Positions 25,039 to 36,987 of a DNA stretch of 64,000 bases are shown here, piece by piece. The position numbers were made by a program, and so were the translations under genes. The DNA is taken from assembly GCA_023213395.1 (NCBI GenBank), contig CM041465.1, positions 169,577,741 to 169,641,740 on the forward strand, given 5' to 3'. The DNA comes from Cycas panzhihuaensis (taxonomy: Eukaryota; Cycadophyta). The notes under the pieces were generated by a model. That model saw nothing but the letters and a program-made list of their open reading frames with translations, ran no database searches and was not told where the DNA came from. Every line of letters begins with the position of its first letter. Positions within the stretch are counted from its first letter, which is position 1.

Positions 25039-25429
25039 TGCCCTCCCCCCTAAAAATGCTTTGCCCTGGAACCATCTTGATTTAATGATATATATGACCA
25101 TCTCTTGTTATTATTCTTTAATTGATAGCTCTTACGAATGTTGGTAGAAAAGTTGCATATGGAATGGGTATCTATCCATCCCAAGTTGATCTTGATACAC
25201 TATGAATATCCTCTAATATACTTTAGATATCTTTAATGTTAAAACCATAAGCTCGAATGTTATGCTCGCTTAGTATTTATAGTAGATGAATGCATTACTT
25301 AATAAGTTTTGTTGTGTTGGGCCTCTTGATAATATGGATGCTGATATGGTTCCACTTTAGTTTACCTTTTAATTATTTGTGATGCATTTTCTTACTTAAC
25401 CTTGGGTGCAGTTGGTAGTGTAGGGTGGA

Positions 25430-25859
25430 AAACAACTTATGTTACCCACTCTTGACATTCCTTTTCTTTCTCATAATCTTTCTTTTATTATTGACTTTAT
25501 GGAGTTAGGAGAATCCCTTATCTCACATTGTGATTATACTTCTCAAGTATTTTTTATGCTTCTTGTTTATTTTGTTCAAGACTTTAAATCTCTTTCCACT
25601 AAGAATCATTATATTTCTTATAAATAACTAGCTCTAGCTAATAAAATGTATTACAGAAATTAACTGGGTTATACCAATATTTAAACCAAAGATAAGTCTC
25701 TCCTTGTAGATATAATAAGGTTAATTTAGTCATCTCCTGATTGTGTATGTAGTTGTTATCAAGTGATTTTAAATATACATCCATATCTTTAACCTAATCA
25801 TTTATAGAAAGAGTCTCATCCACATTAAAAGTACGTGGTATGGGCCTTTTTGTAGCCAT
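25430..25859 (-). pseudogene. gag-like gene of the mini-element
   Basis: The minus-strand ATG at 25859 opens MATKRPIPRTFNVDET and runs through YLKSLDNNYIHN, KLTLLYLQGETYLWFKYW and LVIYKKYND. The block with LYLQGETYLWFKYW followed by a segment of the form F-x2-L-x5-KKY is the retrotransposon-gag pattern of Ty3-gypsy type. Stops occur at what look like Gln or Trp sites (for example NDxVKD and DSxWKEI, x being TAG). The length to the last in-frame match is about 140 residues, short compared with a full gypsy Gag. No zinc knuckle is visible. It could have supplied a capsid-like protein. Confidence 0.7.
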
Positions 25860-26551
25860 GATAATATAGATATAGGAGATATTAGAGGTGTCTATAGCCT
25901 ATTATCCCCTAGTTTTGATAAAAATATATATATTGGGCCTCACGAGTAATGGCTTTGAGACCACGGTCTTAATGGCTAAGAAAATATAGTATGAAACCCT
26001 TAATTTCAAAAAACTTATTTTTGAAAGAAATATAGCTCAAAAATATATATAATATGGACTAAGATGACAACCTCTAAAATACAATTCCAATGGTATAAAT
26101 GAAATTGAATTCTGATATCTAGATCAAAAGTTATGCCCCTTTTAAGAATTTTATTGTTAGGGTTTTTGTGGGCTACAATAGTACCTATTGATAAAATGCT
26201 AATAACTTTCTACTCTAAACTCTAATAAGACTAAAACCACTTCCATTGGAAAGTAAATTAAAAAATATATAGAATAAAAATAAAATTTGAGGTCATTTGG
26301 ATACCTATAATAAAAGTTATGGCTCTTTGAATTTGAGGTTGCAAATCTATTCCAGAATTACGGTGACAGAAAAAAATAGGCTAAAATTAATTTTACTATA
26401 AATTTTATACTTACACCCATAAATCTATAGTGTGACAACTCAAAAATTATAGAATGATCCATTTTGTCTTAAATTCACCATTACATTTTAGAATTTTCAA
26501 TGTTTATTCTCTCAAATATGCTTTTAAACCCTTGATGACACCTCCAAGATT

Positions 26552-26566
26552 GCCACTCTGATACCA
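26552..26566 (-). other. mini-element primer binding site
   Basis: The minus strand reads TGGTATCAGAGTGGC, a close match to the plant tRNA-iMet 3' end complement. It lies two bases from the 5' LTR at 26569. Confidence 0.85.
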
Positions 26567-26568
26567 AT

Positions 26569-26705
26569 TATAATGAACCTATTCCTATTACCATTCAACA
26601 TAGAGAAATAGAAATAGAAAATGATAGACAAAAGATAAAGAAGAAGATGAAGTTCCAAAGATTATTCATTAATATAAGATTACAAAATACATCATGATAA
26701 TCCCA

Positions 26706-26738
<33 letters not shown>

Positions 26739-26823
26739 GGTTATAAAGTCTACCCATCTCTTAGACTTATGCATGTAACATAAATATAATAAGAGTAACC
26801 TTATATGGTAGAGGATCATAACA
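26569..26823 (-). repeat. mini-element 5' LTR
   Basis: It runs on the plus strand from TATAATGAACCTATTCC to GAGGATCATAACA. It carries an (AT)14 tract that the other LTR lacks. Confidence 0.88.
26709..26736. repeat. (AT)14 microsatellite inside the mini-element LTR
   Basis: Fourteen AT units between CCCACTT and GGGG. The corresponding site in the other LTR reads ATACATTACATACATATATATA, so the tract expanded, or was not shortened, in only one LTR. Confidence 0.95.
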
Positions 26824-26963
26824 CCCTTATCTTTTCCATTTATTATGTTTATGATATACTTGATTGATCATGTAAATATATTATATCCTACTTAATTATA
26901 TGCTCCTATATAAGTTATTACAAATGATTTAATATGGTATCTAAGTGAATTTAAAATTTCTAA
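26824..26963 (+). repeat. element F 5' LTR, right part
   Basis: It matches 36850-36987, from CCTTATCTTTTC to AAAATTTCTAATA. About a dozen bases present in the 3' LTR (around 36838-36849) are missing between the two halves of the 5' LTR. Confidence 0.82.
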
Positions 26964-26965
26964 TA

Positions 26966-26978
26966 TGGTATCAAAGCC
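26966..26978 (+). other. element F primer binding site
   Basis: TGGTATCAAAGCC follows the LTR end directly. It is one base off the usual plant tRNA-iMet complement TGGTATCAGAGCC. Confidence 0.75.
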
Positions 26979-28009
26979 AATGAAATAGATGAGAGATCTT
27001 ATAGAATAGGTGAAGTAGACCCTAGTGAAAGTTAATCAAAGTTATAGAAAAAATAGAAATAGGTTAATAATAATATAGCCAACATTAAATATGGTATTGA
27101 GCTAGTATAAAACTAGTATTAAGCCAGTACTAAAGTGAGTATGACCCAATACAGGAGCTAGTATTGAAGGTTGCTTTGAAGAGCTAAAAGCATTTACACT
27201 AATAAGATATGACTAAGATTGGGGCAAGATAAAGATGATGAGAGCTACACATAATTGAAAAAGAGATATCAATCTAATAGGTAATATTATTCATTTGTTA
27301 TTATAGATATTTATTTTATGCATGTTATTTACACATATATATAGTATGTAGGTTTATGATAATACATACATAAGATATTACCCAAGTAGGATTTATCACT
27401 CTGTAAGAGCGAGGTTTATAAATTGGTACTCTATTAGTATATAAGAAATAGGAAAACATTATGGTATATTTTGATGAAAAATTGAATCCCATTAATAAGG
27501 CAATTTGGCATCGAGGATGAGGTATCGTTTTGTGATTTTGAAATGCATGTTGGCCACAAAAAATAATGATTAATAAATTCATAACAGGTTTTGAGAAAAT
27601 AAAATAAAGGCTATGAATGGTGTTCAATCTAGGATTTATATGAAAAAATCTTCCATTGTTATATTATTAAGAAATTTGACTTGTGATAGATATGAAACAA
27701 GATTATATTATGTGAGGGTTGATTATTAAAGATATTTAAAATGATTAAGGTTTGAAACTATCATGTTTTAAAGTTTATGAAGGTTATGTATGCATATATG
27801 TGAGATATTTAAAAGAAGGGTTTGAAGTATATCTGTTGAATATTTTGTTACTATAAAGGAAAAAATGTAAAGAATTTATGCAAAGGATATTTAATGTTAA
27901 TACCATCACCTAAATTATTAATATATAAATATTATAGTCTCATAAATCATTCATATAGAATCATATAGATAAATCCTCTAAGAAATAAACCCACAAAACC
28001 CATGGATAC
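26979..28009 (+). other. element F body, left part, no recognisable gene
   Basis: This holds the segment between the primer site and the gypsy 2 insertion. A run of repeated GCTAGTATTGA-like phrases occurs near 27090-27180. No retroelement domain is readable. The minus-strand open stretch 27627-27325 has no motif. Confidence 0.5.
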
Positions 28010-28404
28010 TATTAAGAGACCTCTCAAGGTCAACACCACATAAGCATCTAACCATATGGTTAAGGTAGAGAAGGTTAATGTCAAATCTTAATTTGTGTGT
28101 ATAAGCCACATATCTCTACCAATAAGATTAAAAACCACACGGTTTAGTAATAAGATGCTAAAAAAAGTGACCACTTTTATTTACTTAGGGTCAAGCATTT
28201 GTAAAATAATCTATCATATCATAATCTTTTCTTGTAAAATTATATGTATATATAAATTAACTTTTGGTGTTCTTTAAGCTTCCTAGAACTTATTTCTTAT
28301 GCTTTTAATGTAATATAAGCTATTGAAATGATAATAAAGATCTATTGTTCTCTCTTTCTCTTCATAAGCTTCCATCAGTATGAAAATTATTAGTTGGATT
28401 TGTA
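28010..28404 (+). repeat. gypsy 2 5' LTR
   Basis: It starts TATTAAGAGACCTCTC (TG changed to TA) and ends before a degenerate primer site TGGTATTAGTGTG at 28410. The LTR end of the form AATAAAGATCTATTGTTCTC is shared with the 3' copy. Confidence 0.85.
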
Positions 28405-28422
28405 TTAAGTGGTATTAGTGTG

Positions 28423-29965
28423 AGGTACAAAGATCTAGTAAAAGTATTTGGAAGCTATAGAAAAGGAAAATGCTTTTTTTCCTTGGTGATTTTTGTATCC
28501 CTTCCTTACAAGCAATTGCATTTTAAAGTTTTGTTTAATTCTATTGCTTTGTATTAGTCAGTTGTAAGCATGCAACATAGTCCAAATCCTAAGTCCCACC
28601 CTCCCTTCCCTTAAAATATAAGTAGAGACCCTGTGTTGGGGGTGTATAAACATTACAGGGATCTATCATTTTTAGCTGAGGATAATTAGGTATATGTCAT
28701 TATGTGAAGGGAGGTATAAATTACACTAATACCTAGGCCTCAGACAAAATCTAGCTACAAGTTTAAACCTTCACATGCCTCTAGGTATATAGGAGGACCC
28801 TTATAGGTTCCTTTACTAGCCTACTATAGGAAGACTATTGGTTATTTTTTCCTCTATGGTATATGAGTTAGTCGTTATCACCTAGACTTTACCCTACTTA
28901 AATATCTTTGCATGGTTGTAGACATTGTGGAGACACATTCCTCCATAGGTAGAACCTTGAGATATTAGGCTGAGCTATAGTAATGATAGGAAATTTTACC
29001 ACATGGCCTATAAATATAAACACCCCTTTCTAAGAGTTTGGTAGGATCCCCTATCACTTGTAGAACATTTATTACACAAGCATTCCATATAAAAATTCTT
29101 AGACTATTGTACTTTTATCAATATAATAGAAGAACTATTATAAATTCTCAACTATAAGTTTTAAGAAAAATGACAATGATCCATTACTAAATTTAAGTTA
29201 AAAAAAACACTCCTTAGTAAGAATATGAAATTAGAGCACCTATTACATTTCTATAGATTGACACAGTTTAACTCCTAAGATCTTTCTACCTAGTCAGCAT
29301 CCAAAAATATAGTATTAAGATCTTCTCTAAATCATATCATAGTTAATATTTAATATGGTTAGGTTTACTCATTCAAAACCCTTATTCAATCTTCTTTAAT
29401 TACCCCCCACGGCTTAAAAAAAAGGAAAAACAAAAAACAGAAACAAAAGAAAGAAAGGGAAAAAAATAAAGAGTCATAACTTTACCAATACTTTTTAGAT
29501 TTAGATGAAGCATATACTATTAGACTTAAGATAAGAAAAAAAAAACACAACCTTAAAAGTGACCATAAAAATTCATACATCTTATTTTAATCAATGCATC
29601 GTATTGATCAGTCTCTATTAGGTCATTTTTAATGATCATTTTTAGAGAAAATTGGCCTACAAGTACCTTGTATGCCCTATAGGCCTCAATTTTTTGCTTA
29701 CCACTTACCTATATTATCTCGACAAGCTTGTCACACTCTTACAAGTGTACTAGGTAATTTTTATACTTAAATTTTAGGGTCAATAGCCTATAAACACCTC
29801 ACATATCCTACCATTTTTTCCATATTTTCTCCTTTCATACATTCTCACTTCTTTAATGCCCATTCTACTTATCTTTCCCTATTCAATCAAAACCCATTCT
29901 ATCTTATCTCCCATATTTCTTATATCTTTTCTTTCTTACTATATCCCACTCCATTTAGGTTGTTT
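28423..29965 (+). other. long leader of gypsy 2
   Basis: About 1.5 kb between primer site and gag without a readable gene. A more GC-balanced stretch at about 28580-29050 (CCCACCCTCCCTTCCC and onward) differs in texture from its flanks and may be a separate small insertion, but I found no terminal repeats. The stretch 29410-29475 is almost pure A/G. Confidence 0.45.
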
Positions 29966-31480
29966 CTATCTTTCATAAATGATTGAAACTCCAAACTAAT
30001 CTAAGTGCCTCTCCTCTTTGGAAACATAGTTCTTTATGATGCAAGACATGTACAAATATGATACATCTAAGCTCTTAATGGACCTTATAAATCTAACCAA
30101 AGAGGTTACAATAATACATATCCAACTCTTTAGTTTTGTCTCAATAGCTACCTTCCAATTCTATAAATACCTTACAAGGTAGAACTTCATATGGTGGAAC
30201 CCCACCTCCTCAGTTGTCACATTAGTAAGAATTTAACCATAAGATCAATATACCAAATTTTGATCTAAACCTCAATAAGGATGCAACTTATAGATGGATT
30301 AGTAAATTAGAACTACTCTACACTTAATCAAATGTCCCAAGATAATTAGTTGATATTTTCCTCTATCTACTTAGAAGGAAAGGTCCATCAATGGTATAAA
30401 TGGTAGACTCAAGAATATCTAATAAGTTAGATATGGGATTAATTTTATAAACACTTCTTTAAGCAATATGTAAAGATATGGAACTAGTCATTTATCAACC
30501 AACTTACTCAGTTAAGATAATCAACTTTAGAGGAAATATATACTAACGAGTTCTAAGTAATTCATAATAGAGTTACCCAAAATATGGATAAGCATACATT
30601 GATTAAAACATATATAATAGGTTTCAGAGAAAGGATTTAAATAAGACTAAAGACCACCTAGCCCCCTAGTCTCATAGATACCATCAATATAGCTAAGATA
30701 ATTTAAGTTAAGTTTGTAATAGAGTGAGTATCTCATTTTAAAAGAGACTCGACATGGTCTAGTCACTTAAGGCCAAAAGATCCATATAGGCCCCTAAGGT
30801 TTTGAGTAAAGGACCCCCAATAATAACTAGTGGAATGAATAGTAATCAAATAGTTATTATTACAAGTATAGATACCCACATATGAGGTATACAAGTGCAT
30901 GGAAGTTGGCCTATGCTCACAGTGCATAAAAAGTTGGTTCCTTAGGTATAGTAAAGTATGTAAAGCCAAATGAGTAACATTTACCATTGACCTTGATTCT
31001 AATTCTAAAGATGAAATAGAAGATGAACCATTATTGGAAATGTCCATGTCACTTGAACCCATACCTAAAGCCTCCTTATTTATCATTTCCTCTTCTACCT
31101 ACCTTGACCTTTTGCAAGTGAGAGAGATACTAAGGAAAACTCCCATCACAATTTTAATCAACAATGGTACATTATTAAACTTCATAGATATTATCGTAGC
31201 AAGATAACTAAACCCTTATATTGAGCCAAAAATAGGTTTTAATTATTTTTTACTAGGCTACTACACCCTTTATTATGTAGAATTTATTCAAAACCTCTAA
31301 GTCTAAATTGACACATATTAATTCAGGTTTAATTTTTATGCCTTATCCATTAGGGGATTAGACATTATCGTAAGAGTCAAATGGCTCTAAACATTAGGCA
31401 CTTAGAACACTAATAATTCCTCAAAAAATCCATCTATAATGTTTAAAGACTAGTAGGACCAAACCCATAAACTTTATAGT
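29966..31480 (+). pseudogene. gypsy 2 gag and protease
   Basis: Gag similarity to gypsy 1 is seen around 30240-30560: a phrase on rows of Asn-Lys-Asp near 30265-30300 and GKVHQWYKWW-like text near 30375-30405. The protease segment at 31148-31185 reads ILINNGTLLNF, in which the catalytic Asp of DSG has become Asn. GLDIIVRVKWL follows near 31350-31390. Both genes contain many stops. Confidence 0.72.
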
Positions 31481-31789
31481 TTCTAATCACCACTAAATAG
31501 AGTTATTTCACCCAAGTAGATGAGCAAGCAATTTAATGGTAGTGTCAAATATATTATTCACTTCAATAGTATTCAATTATAGTCCAAACTCCACCTAGAT
31601 ATCCAAACCATTCTAATTAAATACCAACCCATCTTTGCCCCCTTATCTAGTAACCTTCCTATAGATCGTAGGTTTTACCATACCATAGAACTCAAGAACC
31701 CTTATAACCCCATCAACCTATGTCTATACCATAGTTCTTACTTTCAAAAGAATGAAATTGAGTGCATTAACAACAAACCCATAAACATA

Positions 31790-32900
31790 GAAATGATATA
31801 ACTTAGGAAAGGCCCTTAGACAATACCCATTATGCTAGTTCATAAAAAAGATGGTTCCTTTTAGCTTTATGTTGATTATAGAGAACTCAATATTAAGAAT
31901 AAATTCCCCACCCCTTGGATTGATGATATATTAGATGAGATCCATAGGGCCATAATTTTTTCTAAATTACACTTACAATTTGAATACTATTAAATACTAA
32001 TAAAGCCTAAAGAAAAATACAAAACAACTTTCTGAATTCACCATGGTCACTTCGAGTTTTAGGTTATGCCATTTAGGCTATGTAATTCTCCTTCAAACTT
32101 TTAAGCCCTTATGAATAAAACATTTCCACCTTATCTTTGTAAATTCATCATTATCTTCTTTGATAATATACTCATTTAGAGCATTGACATATATTCATAT
32201 CTCCAACATTTAAAAATTTCCCTTAAGGTTCTTGAGAAAAACTAGTTATATGAAAAGATATCGAAATACAAATTTGGTAAAACTAAACTACAATACTTGG
32301 TTCATATCATTTTCATCGAAGGCATATGATTTAATCCAGATAATTTTTTTATCATCACTTAGTGGCCCATACCAAAGAACCTCACGTAATTATGAGCCTT
32401 CCTTAGACTAACTGGCTTTTATCATTATTTTACCAAACATTACACCTCCATATCAACTCCCTTAATAAATGTACTCTACAAGGACTCTTTCTTATGGTTT
32501 CTAAGTACTGATAATGCTTTTAACCATTTGAAAATACTCATGTGAACTACCAATCCTTACCACCCTATATTTTTTCCATCATTTTTAATTAGGGGTTGTC
32601 CTCATACAAAAATTTTACCCAATCACATTTAAGAGTTATAAGCTTAAAGTGCATGAGTGTAGGTTGTTAACCTATTAAAAATAAATGAGGGCCATTTTAC
32701 AAATAATAGATAAATGGTACCAGTATCTACTTGGATCTAAATTTATCCTTTTGACTAATCATTATAGTCTTTAATGCCTATTAGACTAACTAGTTCTATC
32801 TAAAGAACAAGCCAAGTTATTTGATAGATTACAAGTCTTTGACTTAACCATCTTATATAATAAGGGTGAGGACAATGTTGTCATAGATTTCCTTTCTTGT
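31790..32900 (+). pseudogene. gypsy 2 reverse transcriptase and RNase H
   Basis: Blocks in order are LVHKKDGSF, a [20 protein letters not shown] (31838-31905), HHGHFEF, a stop, VMPFRLCN (32040-32085) and IIIFFDNILI (32147-32175). The polymerase centre is FFDN rather than FFDD, as in gypsy 1. RNase H follows with decayed blocks up to about 32900. Confidence 0.85.
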
Positions 32901-33109
32901 CTTCCATCTAAATCCACCATCGAGGCCATTTATATACCCCAATCATCCTAGCTATAGGACTTGAAGACAATAAAGCCCAACCTGACTTTTTCACATGGGC
33001 CGATAAAGTTTAGAGTTATAAATATTTGACTTAATATAATGATCATATTATCTACTAGAACTATATTTTTATTTAGTTGAGATCACCATTTATTCCTTAC
33101 ATCTTGTTT

Positions 33110-34330
33110 AAATATTAGAACATTCCCCTTAGCAAACACTTAAGATTTGACAAAATATATTGTTAGATTTGGCCAGATTTCTAATGGGCCCATATGAAGT
33201 CCTTCATCCTCATATATGAATCTAAATGTGATATATGCCAATGTAATAAGATGGATACCAAGGCCTAACCATGGCTACTTTAACCCCTAAAAAATTCTTA
33301 AGACAAATTGCAAGACATTGCCATGGGTTTTATATGATTTTATTTGGGTCATCATAGATTGATTGACCAAATATTCTCATTTCATGCCCATCTACACTAG
33401 TGACAAAGCCTTCTATTTGGCTGACCTCTATATCTAATTCATCATTCACCTTTATAATTTTTTATCTATAATCATATCAAATAGAGAACCTAAATTCATA
33501 AGTATATTTTGGTAATAACTCTTCTAAGCATCTAAAACATCTTTCAACATGAGCTCATCCTATTACCCTTAAATAGATGGTCAGTCTGAAGTTCTTAATA
33601 AAACCTTATAAATGTACCTATATTATTTTGCCTCATAATATCTAAGATATTAGGGTTCTTAGCTATCCTTAATAGAATATCAGTGTAATTCCTCTCGTTA
33701 GTCTGCCATTGGGATGACCCTATTTATGGTCCTTTATGGTTATCTTTACCCAATCCCATAATACCTTAGCTATCAATCTTTGCACTACTAGGATCTAACA
33801 AAAACTATAGGATATGAACCAAATCCTTCATACCCTTAAGTAATAGTTAGCACCTACATAAAATCATATAAAGTAGTTAATTAACTGCCATTAGTCTGAT
33901 TGATCTTTTAAAGCAAGTGATTTGGTTTTCCTTTATTACCAACCTTATAAGCAATAATCCATCTATAATAATAAGTTTCACAAACCCAATCCCCACTACT
34001 ATGGCATTTATAAAATTACCCATCAAATTGGTACAATAGCTTATACCCTTGACTTTTTGCTTGATACCAAGATCCATAATGTTTTTCATGTATCTTGCCT
34101 GAAAAAATAATCAGGAGAGTCCATCACCCCTCAAATAACCACCCCTACCCTCTGAGAAGAAGAAATACGTATAGTTCCCCCATATATATTCTAACCACCC
34201 ATTAATTCCATCTCTAGAATAGAACCATCTCTGAGCATCTAGTGTAATGAGTTGGTTATAAACTTGATGAAGTAATATGGAAATTAATAGAATTTATCAA
34301 GTAGCACCCACACCTTTAGCACTTTAAGGA
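33110..34330 (+). pseudogene. gypsy 2 integrase and C-terminal domain
   Basis: A zinc-finger end is visible as CDICQCNK near 33230-33250, then a core with QDIAMGFI near 33305-33330, where the expected Asp of MDFI is Gly, and a YPxxDGQSEVLNKTL block at about 33555-33605. The C-terminal part (33940-34095) includes NPHYYGIYKI-like and DTKIHNVFHVSCL-like phrases, as in gypsy 1. Stops and the Asp loss make it dead. Confidence 0.82.
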
Positions 34331-34354
34331 CTTAGAATCTCAAGAGAGGGGACT

Positions 34355-34745
34355 TGTTAAGTGACCTCTTAATGTTAGTGGTACATAAGCATCCAACTAT
34401 ATGGTTAAGGTAGAGAAGGTTAATGTTAATCTTAATTTATATACATGGATTGTATATCTCCACCAATGAGATTAAAGGCTACATGATTCAACAATATGAT
34501 GCTAAAAGCGTAGTTACTTTTGTTTACTTAAGGCCAAGCATTTGTAAAGAGATCTATTGTGTCATAATATTTTCTTATAAGATTATACTTGTATACATCT
34601 TAACTTTGGTGTTCTTTAAGCTTCTTGTCTCTAATTTCTTATGCTTTTAATGTAACCTAAGCTATTGAACTGATGATAAAGATCTATTGTGCTCTCTTTC
34701 TCCTTATAAGCTTCCATTGGTGTGAAAATTATTAGTTAGATTTGA
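34355..34745 (+). repeat. gypsy 2 3' LTR
   Basis: It begins TGTTAAGTGACCTC right after the purine tract AAGAGAGGGGAC (34342-34353) and matches 28010-28404. Confidence 0.87.
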
Positions 34746-36487
34746 ACCAGATCTAAAGAAAATATAATTACCCAAATTAATAAAAAATTTAAATTTTCCC
34801 TCATATAGTTGAAGTCATAGAGACAAACAACAAACTCTAGCTCATGAAGAACCACATGACTTTTTTTGATATGGTAAATTTTTTAATAATGTTTTCATAA
34901 ATTAAATTAAATTGGATTATGCTTTCAAATCCATTAAAACCACTATGACTTAGTCGATTGGTCACATGGAGGAGATAATGCAACTAAATGCCAATTTTAA
35001 AAGTGCTTATTAAATTTAAAGTAAGTATTTTAATTTTTTATTACATATTAATGCCTTTTTTATCATAACATTTATATATGATATCAAAATGGAGAACCAT
35101 CACTTGCATTGAAAAGAACAATGAAATACAATCAAAACAAGTGGTCATAAGGCATATTTTGAAGACTATATCATCGATATTTTAATCAATAAATTTAAAC
35201 AAAGTATTTTTGACATGATAAAAGTTACAAATTTTGAGCAACTTCATATATGATTTGGCATCTTTTAAAATTTCAAAGGCTCATGAGTGTATTTTAATGT
35301 AAATAGATGATTAATAATGAGAGTGAAAATAAATTTGGTTAAAAATGACATATGTACTGCTTATTTATGATATTTTAAGGCTTAAATTAAGGTTGTGGCA
35401 ACCGATTTGATATTGAGTATCATATACATGAAAAAAGATAAGCTAAAATAATGAGATGATCCCCTTATTACATATAATGTATTTGTTAAAGTGAACTAGC
35501 TAGCAATAATCAAATGAATTTTGGTATAAGATGATAGAATAATGAAATCACTTGACTTATTATATGATTTGATTATAAAGATTGGTATATGAATGAAGGA
35601 GGACACCACTTAATTATGCTATTAGTTTTGAGAATATTGTGAGGTTATTTGGAGAATGATTGAGTTATTCCCCACCTGTTATAAGATATGCATAAGTCTC
35701 ATATGTTGATTATTTTGGCACACAAAAATTAGTTATTGAGAAGTCTAATTGATATATGTTTATTAATAAGAAATATGACATTCTATATATGATAAGAGGC
35801 ATAGAAACATATTTTCTTTTTATTACCTTATTATAGCTAATTTGACTTACTTAGGTGGTATGCCTTATTCCTAGAGTGAGTTGGTTGAAGAGTTGAGATG
35901 ATATTAATTAGTCATCAAATGAATAATGTAGAAGATACTTGCTGAAGTAAGCAACATACAAGAGTTTCTTGTATGCAAGAGATGAGATAAAATGACATTA
36001 CTTTTGTATAAAATATGATCATAACAACTAGTGTTAATTTATAATTTTGCTTTATAAGTTGATAAACCACATATAAAAAACACTTCTTATAAAACTAGTA
36101 ATTACAAAGGTTGTCCACCCATACAATTTAGTAGATGGTTATTATTTTATATGGATATTAGTAAGAATTTTGGTTCATGAGAATTTTAAGATAAAAGAAC
36201 TAAAAGTATTGTGTAATATAACTTTTTAAGTGAAGATATAAAGTTAATAAGAAGAAAAACTTCATATATCATGGCAAGTTAAGAGTCATGAATTATGATT
36301 ATTTTGATAATGGTTTATAAGATTTTATAAGATAAGTGATACAAATTAATTTATAGGTGATATAGATAAAATAAGGATATATATTTATAGGTGACCTAGT
36401 ATGAAGACATGAAGACATAAAGATGAAGATACATATTGAAGGAACAAAGATATTTAAAGATCCATAAATTAAACAGTAAGGAGGGAG
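34746..36487 (+). other. element F body, right part, no recognisable gene
   Basis: It runs from the gypsy 2 insertion to the polypurine tract of F. It has stops in all frames and no motif that I can tie to gag, protease, RT or integrase. Confidence 0.5.
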
Positions 36488-36987
36488 TGTTAGAATATTA
36501 AAATTTACAAAAATTAATAAATAATATTTAATTAATGATCAAGAGGTCAAATTTATCATTAGACGACATAAGAGGTCCCACACACATGATCAAATTAGTT
36601 GATATAAAGGTGAAATATGATCAGTTAATAATGAGGTGATACATTTATATAAAGGCAATATATATTATAAAGAAAATTAGATCTCTTATTCCTCCTTGTA
36701 AGGATAGGATGACTCACCATAACTATATTTAATTATTCTTTTTAATATGATATCTCATAAATATTTAGAGATAGGTTTTTCCATTCATAGATTTTCCACA
36801 TTAAACATGGTATATATATGATATTTATATTATCATCTCTTATGTCCTTATCTTTTCTATATATTATATTCATGGTATGCTTGATTATTTATGTGAATAT
36901 ATTATATCTTGATTAACTACATATTTTTGTATATAAGTCATTATTGATAATTTAATATAGTATTAGAGTGAATTCAAAATTTCTAAT
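36488..36987 (+). repeat. element F 3' LTR
   Basis: It begins TGTTAGAATATT after the polypurine tract at 36478-36487 and ends near TTTCTAATA. It is the uninterrupted reference for the split 5' LTR. Confidence 0.82.

Larger units (their letters stand above)
24791..26823 (-). mobile_element. gag-only LTR mini-element (TR-GAG/TRIM-like), 2033 bp
   Basis: It has direct LTRs of 248 bp (24791-25038) and 255 bp (26569-26823). Read on the minus strand, a primer site TGGTATCAGAGTGGC (26566-26552) lies two bases inside the 5' LTR, and a purine tract TAGGGGGGAGGGCA (about 25051-25038) abuts the 3' LTR, which starts TGTTATGATCC. The 1.53-kb interior holds one gag-like frame and no pol. Elements with LTRs and gag only are known in plants as TR-GAG; such elements depend on enzymes of other retrotransposons. 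It sits inside the 5' LTR of element F, so it is younger than F. Confidence 0.85.
28010..34745 (+). mobile_element. Ty3-gypsy element 2, two LTRs, nested in element F
   Basis: LTRs at 28010-28404 and 34355-34745 align along their length, with many small differences, for example the shared stretch GGTTAAGGTAGAGAAGGTTAATGT. Between them come a long leader, gag (about 29970-30790), protease (31140-31480), RT (31790-32420), RNase H (32560-32900), integrase (33120-33800) and a C-terminal domain. It splits the body of element F. No matching target duplication was seen. Confidence 0.87.
24445..36987 (+). mobile_element. LTR element F without recognisable pol, carrying two nested insertions
   Basis: The 5' LTR is 24445-24790 plus 26824-about 26963 (split by the gag-only element) and the 3' LTR is 36488-36987; both share long stretches such as TTAAGAGGTCAAA or its variant and TGTACATTTATATAA-like runs. 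A primer site TGGTATCAAAGCC, close to the tRNA-iMet complement, starts at 26966. A purine tract AAGGAGGGAG precedes the 3' LTR. The body is 26979-28009 plus 34746-36487, about 2.8 kb, and I recognise no gag or pol domain in it, so it resembles a non-autonomous element. Confidence 0.75.
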
